A stretch of 64,000 bases of DNA from Lentisphaera profundi (lineage in GTDB: Bacteria; Verrucomicrobiota; Lentisphaeria; Lentisphaerales; Lentisphaeraceae), in the NCBI RefSeq assembly GCF_028728065.1, contig NZ_CP117812.1, positions 2,170,001 through 2,234,000 of the forward strand. Direction: 5' to 3'. Shown here in pieces: positions 51,787-60,681 of this stretch. The position numbers were made by a program, and so were the translations under genes. Under the pieces are notes generated by a model. The model did no database searches. It was not told the DNA's origin and worked only from the letters and a program-made list of their open reading frames with translations. Numbering within the stretch: position 1 is the stretch's first letter; every line of letters starts with the position of its first letter.

Positions 51787-53693
51787 TATTCGCCCCACTC
51801 AAATTCACTTTTCATCGATTGATAAATATCTAGTAAGTACATTTCTCGAGATTTCTTAAACTCGCTTACTTTTTCTTGTTTGCTTGCAGCCGTACTCAGC
51901 TCATAATCCATCACTTCCAACCATTCCGAAAAAGCCCTCTGCTCAAAACGATCTTTCAAAATCGGACTTTCTTCCGCTTGGAAAAATCTCCAATTAACTT
52001 TTTGTTGATTTACCTTCGCAGCAATCAGCTTATCTCTAAAATATGGATAAAGATACAACCCTAAGGGAACTCCATCCGGCATGAGTGTCCACAGTGTTAA
52101 GTCATCATCATTTTTACGTAAAGCATTGAATTTAGTGTAGGCATCTGCTGGATCACAGGCTAAAAAGTAAGCCAAGAGCTCGGACAAATCAGGTAAGTTT
52201 GATAAATCTAATACGAGCGGCTTAGCAGTCTTTTTTTCAAAAACGAAGACCTCAGGCGAAAGTCCTGGCATACCTATTTCAAAATCGCTTCCCTTTGCTA
52301 GGTCTACTACAAGCTCTGCCTGCTCACCTTTTTTTATGAGCTCATCAAATATCTTTTTATTCCCCACATAAAGGACACAGCTTTCAGTTTTCATTGATGC
52401 CAATTCTACTCTCACACCCTCATCTTCAAAGGATAATTGATAGGCATGCGCTGGTGGCTTTATTTCAAATTTTTTCACCACGCCTTTCTCTATATAAGGT
52501 TTAAAGACCTGACCTCGAAGCTGCACCTCTAGAGTATTCTTACCTAAATTAAGATTTTTTAGCTTAAGCCCTTCTGGCCCAATCAATTCCACTCTACCAT
52601 TAACTTTCATCAAAGTCGGCACCAATAACTTACCTTTGCTCCAAAAAGAATTCGGCGCGCCGCCTTTCTTTCGAAACAATAAATTGACGCCTTTATCTAA
52701 ATCCTCCTGTGAACACACAAGCTCAGCCTGTAACTTTATCGAATCGAATTTTGAACCCTTAAAAAGTAATTTTTGACCACTATCTGAATAAAGCCCCGAA
52801 TAAAGCGATGATTCATACAACCATGGTTTGCCATCAAGAGTGAGCCATTTTAGCGCTGCCTCATCAGGAAGCATTTCCTGAAAATTAATTAAAGCAGTAT
52901 CCGAGCCCATCAACCAACTCTCACTCTCATAAATCAATTCATTCTGCCCCTCTTTCAAGAAACCCCTGGCGAGAACTTGAGGATATTTCATTTCATGACC
53001 ATTAATAACTATTGATTTAATGTCACTAGGAAAATCAAGACGATACAATTTATTGGAATCGACACAGTCATACAATCTTTTATAGATAAAACTTTTTTCA
53101 TTGCGGAGCTTCATTTGACCGGGAGAATCCACCGCTTGCCATTTTTGTTTATCTACACCAGCGACTACACTGCCTCCTCGCACCCATTCAAATTCAGAAT
53201 AGACATTTGCCCATACCAAAGCTCGATGAGCTCGTCTGGATGAGAATCGTAAAATAATATTTTCATAAAAAGCCGGCAATGTCGATAAATCAAATACCAA
53301 CTTTCCCTTACCTACTGCCAAATGACGACCTTCATTCAAAAGCTCGATAACAACATGATCATCACTGAAAATTTCTAAAAAACCTTGTTCGGGAAAACTC
53401 TCCACTGGCCAGCGGTAAAAAACTTCTCCACGAGCTAAATACTCACCCTTTTCGCTCCAGATTTTATAACCTCCCGCCCCCGACTGTACCCCTTTGGAAA
53501 AAACTTCACCACCTACCCATGACTCAAAGCTACTACCATAAGGAGCCGCCACACGGTCAAAATAAATGGCTTCCACATCTAGCGAATCATTTATCGCTCG
53601 ATCAACTCGACCTCCATTAGGCAATAAACTGACTTGAGCAACAAGATGAAATGAAATACAAACAAAAAAGAAAAAACTCCTCACTGAATCCAA
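51786..53693 (-). CDS. Large secreted protein of unknown function
   Basis: 635 residues with an N-terminal signal-type segment (RSFFFFVCISFHLVAQ). The first 170 residues are beta-rich (YGSSFESWVGGEVFSKGVQSGAGGYKIWS, FLEIFSDDHVVIELLN) and recall carbohydrate-binding beta-sandwich domains such as NPCBM, but this is weak. The rest holds more beta-type segments and a helical C-terminus. It overlaps the sugar dehydrogenase-like gene by 13 bases and is coupled to the next gene, so the three exported proteins probably work together. Confidence 0.7.
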   Translation of the reverse strand: MDSVRSFFFFVCISFHLVAQVSLLPNGGRVDRAINDSLDVEAIYFDRVAAPYGSSFESWVGGEVFSKGVQSGAGGYKIWSEKGEYLARGEVFYRWPVESFPEQGFLEIFSDDHVVIELLNEGRHLAVGKGKLVFDLSTLPAFYENIILRFSSRRAHRALVWANVYSEFEWVRGGSVVAGVDKQKWQAVDSPGQMKLRNEKSFIYKRLYDCVDSNKLYRLDFPSDIKSIVINGHEMKYPQVLARGFLKEGQNELIYESESWLMGSDTALINFQEMLPDEAALKWLTLDGKPWLYESSLYSGLYSDSGQKLLFKGSKFDSIKLQAELVCSQEDLDKGVNLLFRKKGGAPNSFWSKGKLLVPTLMKVNGRVELIGPEGLKLKNLNLGKNTLEVQLRGQVFKPYIEKGVVKKFEIKPPAHAYQLSFEDEGVRVELASMKTESCVLYVGNKKIFDELIKKGEQAELVVDLAKGSDFEIGMPGLSPEVFVFEKKTAKPLVLDLSNLPDLSELLAYFLACDPADAYTKFNALRKNDDDLTLWTLMPDGVPLGLYLYPYFRDKLIAAKVNQQKVNWRFFQAEESPILKDRFEQRAFSEWLEVMDYELSTAASKQEKVSEFKKSREMYLLDIYQSMKSEFEWGE

Positions 53694-54838
53694 TCCATTA
53701 TTTGATAAATAGTTCCATCTTTAAAACTCATCATATAAAGCTCGCCACCTGAGTCTTCTGCAAAACTCGCAATCTGTAGACTTTTACCTTTAATCCTGTG
53801 AGACTCAACAATTTTATCGCTCTCTTTTTTCAAAAGCCAATAGGCTCCCGAGGCGAAATCGCTCATCACATACCAACCATACATTTTTTTAATTGCCTGC
53901 CCACGATAAACGTAGCCACCAGTTATTGATAAGCCTTCCTTTCTAGGATACACAAATATGGGATCAGTAAACCCCCCATCCTCCATACCAGGATTTGATG
54001 GTTTCCTTTGAAGGCTTTTGTTTTTTTTGCTTGACTTCTTCTTATTTTTTTTCACATAGACGTAAGGCTCGTATCCCTCACGAACATTCCATCCATAATT
54101 CGAGCCAGCATTAATGATATTGACTTCTTCAAATTTATTTTGTCCCACATCCCCACACCAAATCTCTTGAGTTTTTTTATCAAAAGAAAAACGCCATGGA
54201 TTCCGTAGCCCCCAAGCAAAAATTTCTTTCTTTGCATCAAGGTCTGAATCCACAAAAGGATTATCTCTAGGAACGCTATAGTCATCTTGCCCTAAAACAT
54301 CTATACGTAAAATACTTCCATGTAAGTTTTCGAGGTTTTGGCCATAGCCCTTGGGATCACCTGCAGAACCACCATCTCCTACACCTACATACAACTTTTT
54401 ATCTGGACCAAAAGCTAACTGACCACCATTGTGATTACCATAGGGCTCTGCTATAGATAATAATTTTACTTCGCTATCCAAATCAATCTTGTAATTCTGA
54501 AGATTAAAACGTGCTACAATTGATCGCCTAGGGTGCTTATAAGAATAATAAATATAAACGTGATGATCACTCTCAAAACTAGGAGATTTCACCATGCTCA
54601 GTAAACCCTCTTCATTGGCCGTACCCAAGCGCTCCGAAATATCTGCCACCAAGGATTTATTTTTCCCTTCTTGGCAAAACCATATCTTCCCGCGCTGCTC
54701 CAATACATACCAGGCATTATCGCCTGCTTCAAGCAAAGCAATCGGCCTTTCAAAGGTTTTTTTCTTAAACAATGCCTTTAACTTTAAATCGCCTCCCAAG
54801 AGAGAAAAACTCAAAAATATCAATAGTACGTATCTCAT
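53681..54838 (-). CDS. Secreted PQQ-type glucose/sorbosone dehydrogenase-like protein
   Basis: 385 residues with a signal peptide (MRYVLLIFLSFSLLGG) and a six-bladed beta-propeller of the GSDH family: ANEEGLLSMVKSPSF, HNGGQLAFGPDKKLYVGVGDGGSAGDP, NLHGSILRIDV, FAWGLRNPWRFSFD, WCGDVGQNKFEEVNII and SNYGWNVREG are all signature pieces. Relatives oxidise sugars with pyrroloquinoline quinone, but many members have unknown substrates. It carries a Lys-rich insert (about 260-275). It follows the sigma gene by 12 bases. Confidence 0.9.
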   Translation of the reverse strand: MRYVLLIFLSFSLLGGDLKLKALFKKKTFERPIALLEAGDNAWYVLEQRGKIWFCQEGKNKSLVADISERLGTANEEGLLSMVKSPSFESDHHVYIYYSYKHPRRSIVARFNLQNYKIDLDSEVKLLSIAEPYGNHNGGQLAFGPDKKLYVGVGDGGSAGDPKGYGQNLENLHGSILRIDVLGQDDYSVPRDNPFVDSDLDAKKEIFAWGLRNPWRFSFDKKTQEIWCGDVGQNKFEEVNIINAGSNYGWNVREGYEPYVYVKKNKKKSSKKNKSLQRKPSNPGMEDGGFTDPIFVYPRKEGLSITGGYVYRGQAIKKMYGWYVMSDFASGAYWLLKKESDKIVESHRIKGKSLQIASFAEDSGGELYMMSFKDGTIYQIMDWIQ

Positions 54839-54850
54839 ATAAACAGTCCT

Positions 54851-55573
54851 CTATTTTTGTAAAAGAGTAATTAAAAAATGTAATTCTTCCTGCACCTCTG
54901 CCGGATCATTCAGTGTATCTGCGACCAACTTTCGTAAAACCTTTGAAAAATCCCGACGCAAGCGGTGTACCGCTACTGTAAAGGCATTTTCACTCACCCC
55001 TAAAATATCTGCTCCCTCTTTTAAACTCGCCTCACTATCGCCATTTAAATAGGGCTTCATAACTCCCCAACGCTCCGAATCTCCACGCGTGATAAAACGT
55101 TCTTCTAATTCGGCCATTGCATTTTCAAGTAAAGTTAATGCCCAAGCACGCTGATAAGCCTCATCTGGTCCCAATTCACTAAAATCCTGTAGTGAATACT
55201 CCGCCGCTTCATAATCAACCTTAATCTGGTCTCCACCTCGTTTCTGAGCCTGCCCACGCTGCCATTCATTCTGCATAAATCTCTTAAATAAAGTGAGTAA
55301 AAAATTCCTAAAACGTCCCTTCTCTGCATCCGCACGCTGCAATACATCACGTTCAAGTAAATAAGCAAAAAAACCCTGACTCAAATCTTGTGCATCTTCC
55401 GCACTACTACCTGAACGCCTGGCAAAAGCATAGAGTGGATGCCAATATCGACGGCAGAATTCGGCGAGCTCGCTACTCTCACCTGCACTTGCTTTTAAAA
55501 TCAAACTCCAGCTAGTAGGATTGAAACCACGACCCGCTGCATTTATATTTTCTTGATATTTTGTATCTGACAT
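54851..55573 (-). CDS. ECF-type RNA polymerase sigma factor, divergent from a kinase
   Basis: 240-residue sigma factor of the group found with Ser/Thr kinases in planctomycetes and relatives. Region 2: FCRRYWHPLYAFARRSGSSAEDAQDLSQGFFAYLLERDVL, GRFRNFLLTLFKRFMQNEWQR. Region 4: EGADILGVSENAFTVAVHRLRRDFSKVL. It is longer than typical ECF factors because of a spacer between regions (about 110-165). It heads an operon with three exported proteins and is divergent from the kinase at 55650, 76 bases away, a usual arrangement for a kinase-controlled sigma factor. Confidence 0.92.
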   Translation of the reverse strand: MSDTKYQENINAAGRGFNPTSWSLILKASAGESSELAEFCRRYWHPLYAFARRSGSSAEDAQDLSQGFFAYLLERDVLQRADAEKGRFRNFLLTLFKRFMQNEWQRGQAQKRGGDQIKVDYEAAEYSLQDFSELGPDEAYQRAWALTLLENAMAELEERFITRGDSERWGVMKPYLNGDSEASLKEGADILGVSENAFTVAVHRLRRDFSKVLRKLVADTLNDPAEVQEELHFLITLLQK

Positions 55574-55649
55574 GCTGTAAGCTTCTCTAAAAATTTTGTA
55601 ATTATAGATATCTAGAATTAAACTTATCCCAACTCTTTAAGGATACCTC

Positions 55650-57824
55650 ATGAATAGACCCCCAAATTCAAATTCCGACAAGTCCGCTGACTTGTTGAAA
55701 ATGGCTTTACTAGATGAAGAAGAACAGGACCGATACTTAATCTGTGACTCGATCGCTTCCGGGGGCATGGGCATGATCTACCGAGCGTACGATAGCCACA
55801 CCGAAAGGTATGTCGCTTATAAAGTTATCCATCCCGAGCTCCAAAAGAACAAAGCCATCTTTGAACGATTTACCTATGAGTCAGAAGTCGCTGCACGCCT
55901 CGAACACCCCAATATCATGCCTGTTTATGATGCCGGCTACGATCTTGATGGTCGACCATTTTATACGATGAAACTACTTAAAGGGCAAACTTTAGCCAGC
56001 TTAATCCATAAGCTCAAAGAAAATCAAAGCTCTTCTAGTTTCGAAAACATGCTAGAAATTCTCATAAAAGTCTGTGATGCTATTTCTTGTGCCCATGAAC
56101 AAGAGATCATTCATCGTGACCTCAAACCCGACAATATCATGATTGGTAATTTTGGCGAAGTTCTCGTTCTTGATTGGGGACTCGCAAAAATCCCACAAAG
56201 AAAAGAACTTGCCATAGATAGCTTAGCCCCCTCAGTACCTACTGAATTCAGCCAAATGGGTGCCGTCATTGGCACCCCCGCATATATGGCGCCTGAGCAG
56301 GCCAAAGGTCAAGAAGTCGACGCTCGCGCAGACATCTATTCTCTAGGCGCACTCCTACAAACTATGCTAACCTTTGACCCTCCCATCCAGGGAGATAATA
56401 CTGAAGAAATTCTATCTCGAGTTTCAACAGGCAAAATCACAAGACCCCACGCCAATGATTTACTCCCTTCTAGCTTAGGAGAAAAAAACCAACGCATCCC
56501 CCGCTCCGCCCTCGCAGTTATAAAAAAATCTACACAATTAGATCCTGACAATCGTTATCACTCGGTTGCGGACCTTGCCCAAGAACTTAAAAAAATCCTT
56601 GGCGGATTCGCAGTAAAAGCAGAAAATGCCGGCGTGATTCGCCTCTCATTACTACTTATGCAAAGACATAAAATAGTTGCCATCGTTACGTCCATTTTTA
56701 CGGTCTTATTTATTACTTTCGGCGTGAAATCTATCAACGCCATTCATCAGGAAAGGGATTTTGCTCAAGAACAACACGAGATTGCTAAATTCAACTACTC
56801 CGAAGCCCAAAATGCTCTGAATCAACTGAAAAAAAGTGCGGCAATTTACTTATCTCGTGCACGCTACAATATTAGTCGTGGTGATTTTGATTCTGCACTC
56901 ATGGATGTAGAAACTTATCTAAAACTCAACCAGCACAACTCAGAAGCTTATCTTCTTTTAGGCCGTATTAATCAAGCTCAGAAAAATTTTGCGAAAGCCG
57001 CGAAAGCCTTTAAACAAGCTCAAAAATATGGCGATAAAAGTGCTCATGCTTCTAATAGTCTGAAAATTGCTTCGAGCGCCCAAACATGTGTGGAAGCTCA
57101 CGGGCATCTCGCTGAAAATGAAATTTTTTCTATTTACTGTCAGTTAATTTCTAATGCTCAAATCCCGGAAGCTTCTGCTTTCCTTGATGATCTACTCAGC
57201 AACGAAGAGTTTTCTAACCGAGTCTTTAGTGAACTTTTTACTCATACCAAACTACAGGGCAGCTTAAAATTCTGTCCCAAAGGCTTGCTTCATATGCGTC
57301 TAGATACAGAAAATATTGACTTCACGCCATTACGCTTTTTCAAAAAAGCCATTTTTGGGACTTTAGCCCTGCCCGATACACTACTCACATCCCTCAAACC
57401 AATTGAAGGCTTGGCCATTGTCTCTTTAGATATCCGAGGCACGCAAGTATCTTCCCTTGTACCCTTACACAACTCGACGATTTACAATCTTTTTATCGAC
57501 GACACCCTCATCGAGGATCTCTCTCCTTTGAAAGGCCACAAGCTCAACATCCTCTCCATTCGCAACATCCCCATTGAGTCATTAGAATCCCTGCAGCACA
57601 TTGACATTGCTCATCTAGACATAGCTAACAGCCCTCTGAAAACACCAGACTTGAAATACATCAAACATATCCCTTCTCTAGTCATGCCCATATCTTGGCG
57701 CGCATCTGTACTAGAAAACACCTTCCCAAATAATACAAAAATCATCTGGGCACAAAAATCGCAAAACTCAGATATGGAACGCGATAGATTTAAAATTAAG
57801 CAAAGTATATTTTCTCACTTATAA
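55650..57824 (+). CDS. Membrane Ser/Thr protein kinase with TPR and leucine-rich segments
   Basis: 724 residues. Kinase domain (about 30-320) with glycine loop ASGGMG (36-41), ATP lysine K58, HRD 155-157, KPDN and DWG (175-177), so it should be active. Membrane helix at about 341-360, then a coiled coil, TPR-like helices (about 395-470; DVETYLKLNQHNSEAYLLLGRINQA) and short leucine-rich strands (about 545-700; FIDDTLIEDLSPLKGHKLNILSIRNIPIESL). AAGGA precedes the ATG. It is probably the sensor for the divergent sigma factor. It is a paralogue of the kinase at 44532. Confidence 0.93.
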   Translation: MNRPPNSNSDKSADLLKMALLDEEEQDRYLICDSIASGGMGMIYRAYDSHTERYVAYKVIHPELQKNKAIFERFTYESEVAARLEHPNIMPVYDAGYDLDGRPFYTMKLLKGQTLASLIHKLKENQSSSSFENMLEILIKVCDAISCAHEQEIIHRDLKPDNIMIGNFGEVLVLDWGLAKIPQRKELAIDSLAPSVPTEFSQMGAVIGTPAYMAPEQAKGQEVDARADIYSLGALLQTMLTFDPPIQGDNTEEILSRVSTGKITRPHANDLLPSSLGEKNQRIPRSALAVIKKSTQLDPDNRYHSVADLAQELKKILGGFAVKAENAGVIRLSLLLMQRHKIVAIVTSIFTVLFITFGVKSINAIHQERDFAQEQHEIAKFNYSEAQNALNQLKKSAAIYLSRARYNISRGDFDSALMDVETYLKLNQHNSEAYLLLGRINQAQKNFAKAAKAFKQAQKYGDKSAHASNSLKIASSAQTCVEAHGHLAENEIFSIYCQLISNAQIPEASAFLDDLLSNEEFSNRVFSELFTHTKLQGSLKFCPKGLLHMRLDTENIDFTPLRFFKKAIFGTLALPDTLLTSLKPIEGLAIVSLDIRGTQVSSLVPLHNSTIYNLFIDDTLIEDLSPLKGHKLNILSIRNIPIESLESLQHIDIAHLDIANSPLKTPDLKYIKHIPSLVMPISWRASVLENTFPNNTKIIWAQKSQNSDMERDRFKIKQSIFSHL

Positions 57825-57905
57825 TCAGCCCATAACTATACCTGAGCTATCTTTAGACGAATTACTCGAGTCACGCGCTCTAAGCTACATCTCCAGACAC
57901 AAAAG

Positions 57906-57934
57906 ATAATCCAACTAAGAACTAGCTGGATTAT
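57906..57934. terminator. weak hairpin between convergent genes
   Basis: ATAATCCA (57906-57913) and TGGATTAT (57927-57934) between the kinase at 55650 and the VOC gene. T-rich tails are short on both sides. Confidence 0.4.
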
Positions 57935-57959
57935 TTATAGACAGGAAATACTGGGGTGA

Positions 57960-58316
57960 TTATTGAGGTTTTTGTGCCAAGGTAAAACGATTGCCTTCTG
58001 GATCAGAAAAGGTCTCAGCTTTCAAACCCACTGGTGGCGCCGCAATTTTAAGTGGAGAAAAGCCTGCATCTAACAACTGCTCACGAATCTCGCTGTAATT
58101 GGCTGTGTAATAAACCCACATCGTGTTACAACCTTTTTGTGAACAAGCATTTGGCTGCTGACGAACACCTAAAACCAAACCATTGCTTAGTTGAAACTCA
58201 ACCCAGTGATTAGAATCAACGACTGGAGCGCCCAACATCAATGTATCACGATAAAATTCACGGGCTCTATCTAAATCATCAACGCTGATGATGATACCAT
58301 AATTTCTTTCGTACAC
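57960..58316 (-). CDS. VOC-superfamily (glyoxalase-like) protein
   Basis: 118 residues with one full VOC fold pair: YGIIISVDDLDRAREFYRDTLML at the start and LGVRQQ...TMWVYYTANYSEIREQLLDAGFSPL...ETFSDPEGNRFTLAQK at the end. The fold serves glyoxalases, dioxygenases and resistance proteins. The substrate is unknown, and metal ligands are only partly clear. Single gene. Confidence 0.88.
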   Translation of the reverse strand: MYERNYGIIISVDDLDRAREFYRDTLMLGAPVVDSNHWVEFQLSNGLVLGVRQQPNACSQKGCNTMWVYYTANYSEIREQLLDAGFSPLKIAAPPVGLKAETFSDPEGNRFTLAQKPQ

Positions 58317-58410
58317 TTAAGTGCTCCTTTATTTTTTCATTTTAGGACGAAAATCCTGATTGATCGGCTACTTTAAAGCAACTTATTCAAATAACAATAA
58401 GGTTTTGTTA

Positions 58411-59277
58411 ATGTCCCGTTCGAAATTGCTTGCTAAGCGAGAAGAGAAGCTCCTAAAAATACGCCAGCAACTCATTACTAGCTTCACTTGGCTACTTTGC
58501 CTAGCTATGGTACTGGGGACTCTTCTATTATTAGTTTCTGGTATGCGCTTACTTTTATTAAGTTCAAACCCCCAGTTCACTCTACAAAACATTGAGATAA
58601 AAGGCAATACCCACATCACTCCAGATGAAATTATCTATGCTCAACTTGCAGAGATGGAAGTATTGGAAAACAAAATCAATATCTTCCAAGTATCGCCTTC
58701 AAAACTTCGTGAAAAACTCGAACAAAACCCTGCTATACAAGAAGTTCTCATTGAAAGAGTTTTACCCAATACGCTCTCTATTTCAATCACGGAAAAACAA
58801 GCCCGTGCACAATTTGTCGTAGATGGCAAAGTATATCTTGTGAGCAGTGACTCCACACTGCTACCTTATGGTGATAATCAGCAAGCTTACCTGCCACTCA
58901 TCGCTATTAAAGTGGATGGGAAACTTGAGCTCGGTAAAAAAATCAATACTGAAGATAACCAAGCCGTTTTTGATTTCTTAAGCTATTACGATAGCTACGC
59001 CATCAGGCGCAATGGTGAAACTTTCTTCCCTTCTCAAATTTTTAAAGTCGCACGCGTAAGACAAGATCCAAAAGGTGACCTCGTTCTTTTTCTTAAACAA
59101 TCGGGAATTAGTGATGATTTTAAAATCGCTCGCCATAATGTCCTGCTCAAATTGGATAGCTCTGAACTTGCCTTAAGCCTGGAAAGAGCTTGTACTTTTT
59201 TGATCGAAAACCGTCTCGCTGGTAAACCCATAAATAAATATATTGATGCTCGATCTCACAGGGTATTTGTCGAATGA
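58411..59277 (+). CDS. ftsQ: Cell division protein FtsQ-like (POTRA)
   Basis: 288 residues: a basic N-terminus, membrane helix (about 20-43), POTRA domain (about 50-125; FTLQNIEIKGNTHITPDEII, LREKLEQNPAIQEVLIERVLPNTLSISITEKQARA) and the beta FtsQ domain. FtsQ bridges early and late divisome proteins. The ATG at 58411 has AAGG at good distance, while an earlier TTG has none. Unusually it is not in a mur-fts cluster but is coupled (ATGA overlap) to a Fur-family gene. Confidence 0.83.
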   Translation: MSRSKLLAKREEKLLKIRQQLITSFTWLLCLAMVLGTLLLLVSGMRLLLLSSNPQFTLQNIEIKGNTHITPDEIIYAQLAEMEVLENKINIFQVSPSKLREKLEQNPAIQEVLIERVLPNTLSISITEKQARAQFVVDGKVYLVSSDSTLLPYGDNQQAYLPLIAIKVDGKLELGKKINTEDNQAVFDFLSYYDSYAIRRNGETFFPSQIFKVARVRQDPKGDLVLFLKQSGISDDFKIARHNVLLKLDSSELALSLERACTFLIENRLAGKPINKYIDARSHRVFVE

Positions 59278-59672
59278 AAAATAATCAAATTGGCCTAAGA
59301 AAAACTAAGCAAAGAGAACTGGTTCTCGGTGTCATCTCCTCTGCCCCAGGACCTGTGTCCGTAAACGAAATCGTACTGCTCCTAGAACAATGTAGCCACA
59401 ACATCGGTATCGCTACTATCTACAGAACCGTGAATCTCTTAATGGATAACGAACTCATTCAATGTGTTCGTTTGCAAGATGCCATTCAACGCTATGAACC
59501 AACCAACATCCCTCACCATCACCACTTTCATTGTAAGCAATGTGATAAAGTCTATGACCTAGAAGGATGTTATCTGCACCTTGATAATCCTATCTTAAAA
59601 GAAGGTCACCAAGTCTCATCTCACGAAATTACTTTTAGAGGCATCTGCAAAGACTGCGGAAAAAAAGCCTAA
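59274..59672 (+). CDS. Fur-family transcriptional regulator
   Basis: 132 residues: a winged helix (GPVSVNEIVLLLEQCSHNIGIATIYRTVNLLMDNELIQ) and the metal-binding HHHHFHCKQCDKVYDL with a second CxxC (CKDCG) at the C-terminus, so a structural zinc site is present. Fur, Zur, PerR and Mur cannot be told apart from this. It lies between ftsQ, with which it overlaps, and the MetF-like gene 69 bases further on. Confidence 0.93.
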   Translation: MKNNQIGLRKTKQRELVLGVISSAPGPVSVNEIVLLLEQCSHNIGIATIYRTVNLLMDNELIQCVRLQDAIQRYEPTNIPHHHHFHCKQCDKVYDLEGCYLHLDNPILKEGHQVSSHEITFRGICKDCGKKA

Positions 59673-59702
59673 GTTCACTTGAATAACTTAAAAGTGATTA
59701 CA

Positions 59703-59721
59703 ATATTCGTATATTCGAATA
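59703..59721 (+). promoter_or_regulatory. operator candidate of the metF-like gene
   Basis: ATATTCG-TATATT-CGAATA, an inverted repeat (TATTCG/CGAATA) with the same 6-bp spacer as the one upstream of metK. A -35-like TTGAAT (59679-59684) and -10-like AATATT (59702-59707) put it over the -10 region. Confidence 0.5.
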
Positions 59722-59740
59722 AACAGATATAAAGAAGCTA

Positions 59741-60508
59741 ATGACTAAAATTTCTATTGAACTTGTTCCCCATGCCGCCGAAGAAATCACTTCGGAACTC
59801 TCTGGTATACAAGCAGCCTTTCCTAAAGTAAACACTGTAAATATCCCTGATATTGTGCGCCTTCCAACTCGAAGCTGGGAAGCCTGTGGCTACTGCGCTC
59901 CTATGCTTGAACGCGATATACCGCACTTACGCGCCTGTGACTTCGACCTCAATCAGCCACAGCTCATAAGCGATATCATGGAGAAATACAATTTTTCTGA
60001 AGTCCTACTGGTAGGTGGCGACATCTTTGAAGGACGTGAACATTTTGAGACTACAACAACCGATTTTATTAAATTTTTCAAAGAGCATTATAAGACGGTT
60101 AAAGTCTATGGCGCTATTGATCCCTATAGATCAGACTTTGAAAGTGAAATGAGTTATGTCCACGAGAAGATTGACGCGGGTATCGATGGCTTCTTCACAC
60201 AACCATTCTTTGATCTCGGCCTCTTAAGCAAGTGGATCAAGGCTCTAAAAGATCACACTGTGTATTGGGGCTTAAGTCCTGTCCTAAGTGAAAAGAGTCA
60301 AGCTTATTGGGAAAAGCGCAACCTCGTGAATTTCCCCAAAAACTTTGAACCTAATCTCGAATGGAATGCTCAATTTGCCGCCGATGCCATACAAATAATT
60401 GATCAATTCAATTCATGCCTCTACTTCATGCCTATTCGCATTCCTGTAGTCGATTACCTCAATGCGATTATACCTAAGAGCAAGATTTTAAAAGATCTCT
60501 TAAGCTAA
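59741..60508 (+). CDS. MetF-like methylenetetrahydrofolate reductase family protein, short form
   Basis: 255 residues, beginning KISIELVPHAAEEITSELSGIQ and KVNTVNIPDIVRLPTRSWEA, the pattern of the short MetF branch. LLVGGDIFEGREHF and GIDGFFTQPFFDLGLLSKWI follow as barrel strands. It probably reduces methylenetetrahydrofolate for methionine synthesis, though the branch is less well studied. It does not have the MTHFR_C part found in the larger relative at 38944. Its promoter region carries the operator also seen at metK. Confidence 0.82.
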   Translation: MTKISIELVPHAAEEITSELSGIQAAFPKVNTVNIPDIVRLPTRSWEACGYCAPMLERDIPHLRACDFDLNQPQLISDIMEKYNFSEVLLVGGDIFEGREHFETTTTDFIKFFKEHYKTVKVYGAIDPYRSDFESEMSYVHEKIDAGIDGFFTQPFFDLGLLSKWIKALKDHTVYWGLSPVLSEKSQAYWEKRNLVNFPKNFEPNLEWNAQFAADAIQIIDQFNSCLYFMPIRIPVVDYLNAIIPKSKILKDLLS

Positions 60509-60681
60509 GCTCAAATCCACTCATCATTGCAGTCTAAAGGCCCTACGCCTGTATGACTAAAAGCAGTGAGAGTGATGATTTAAATCCATTTTACGCCGTT
60601 CTTTTCATATCCTAAAGAGCACACAGCTAAATAGATGAACTCCATTCAGATATGAAATATAAGTGGCGACTCCTGTCGCTA

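Noticed and set aside
60531-60660. tRNA or small RNA gene in the gap after the metF-like gene
   Set aside because: No cloverleaf, T-loop consensus or strong terminator was found.
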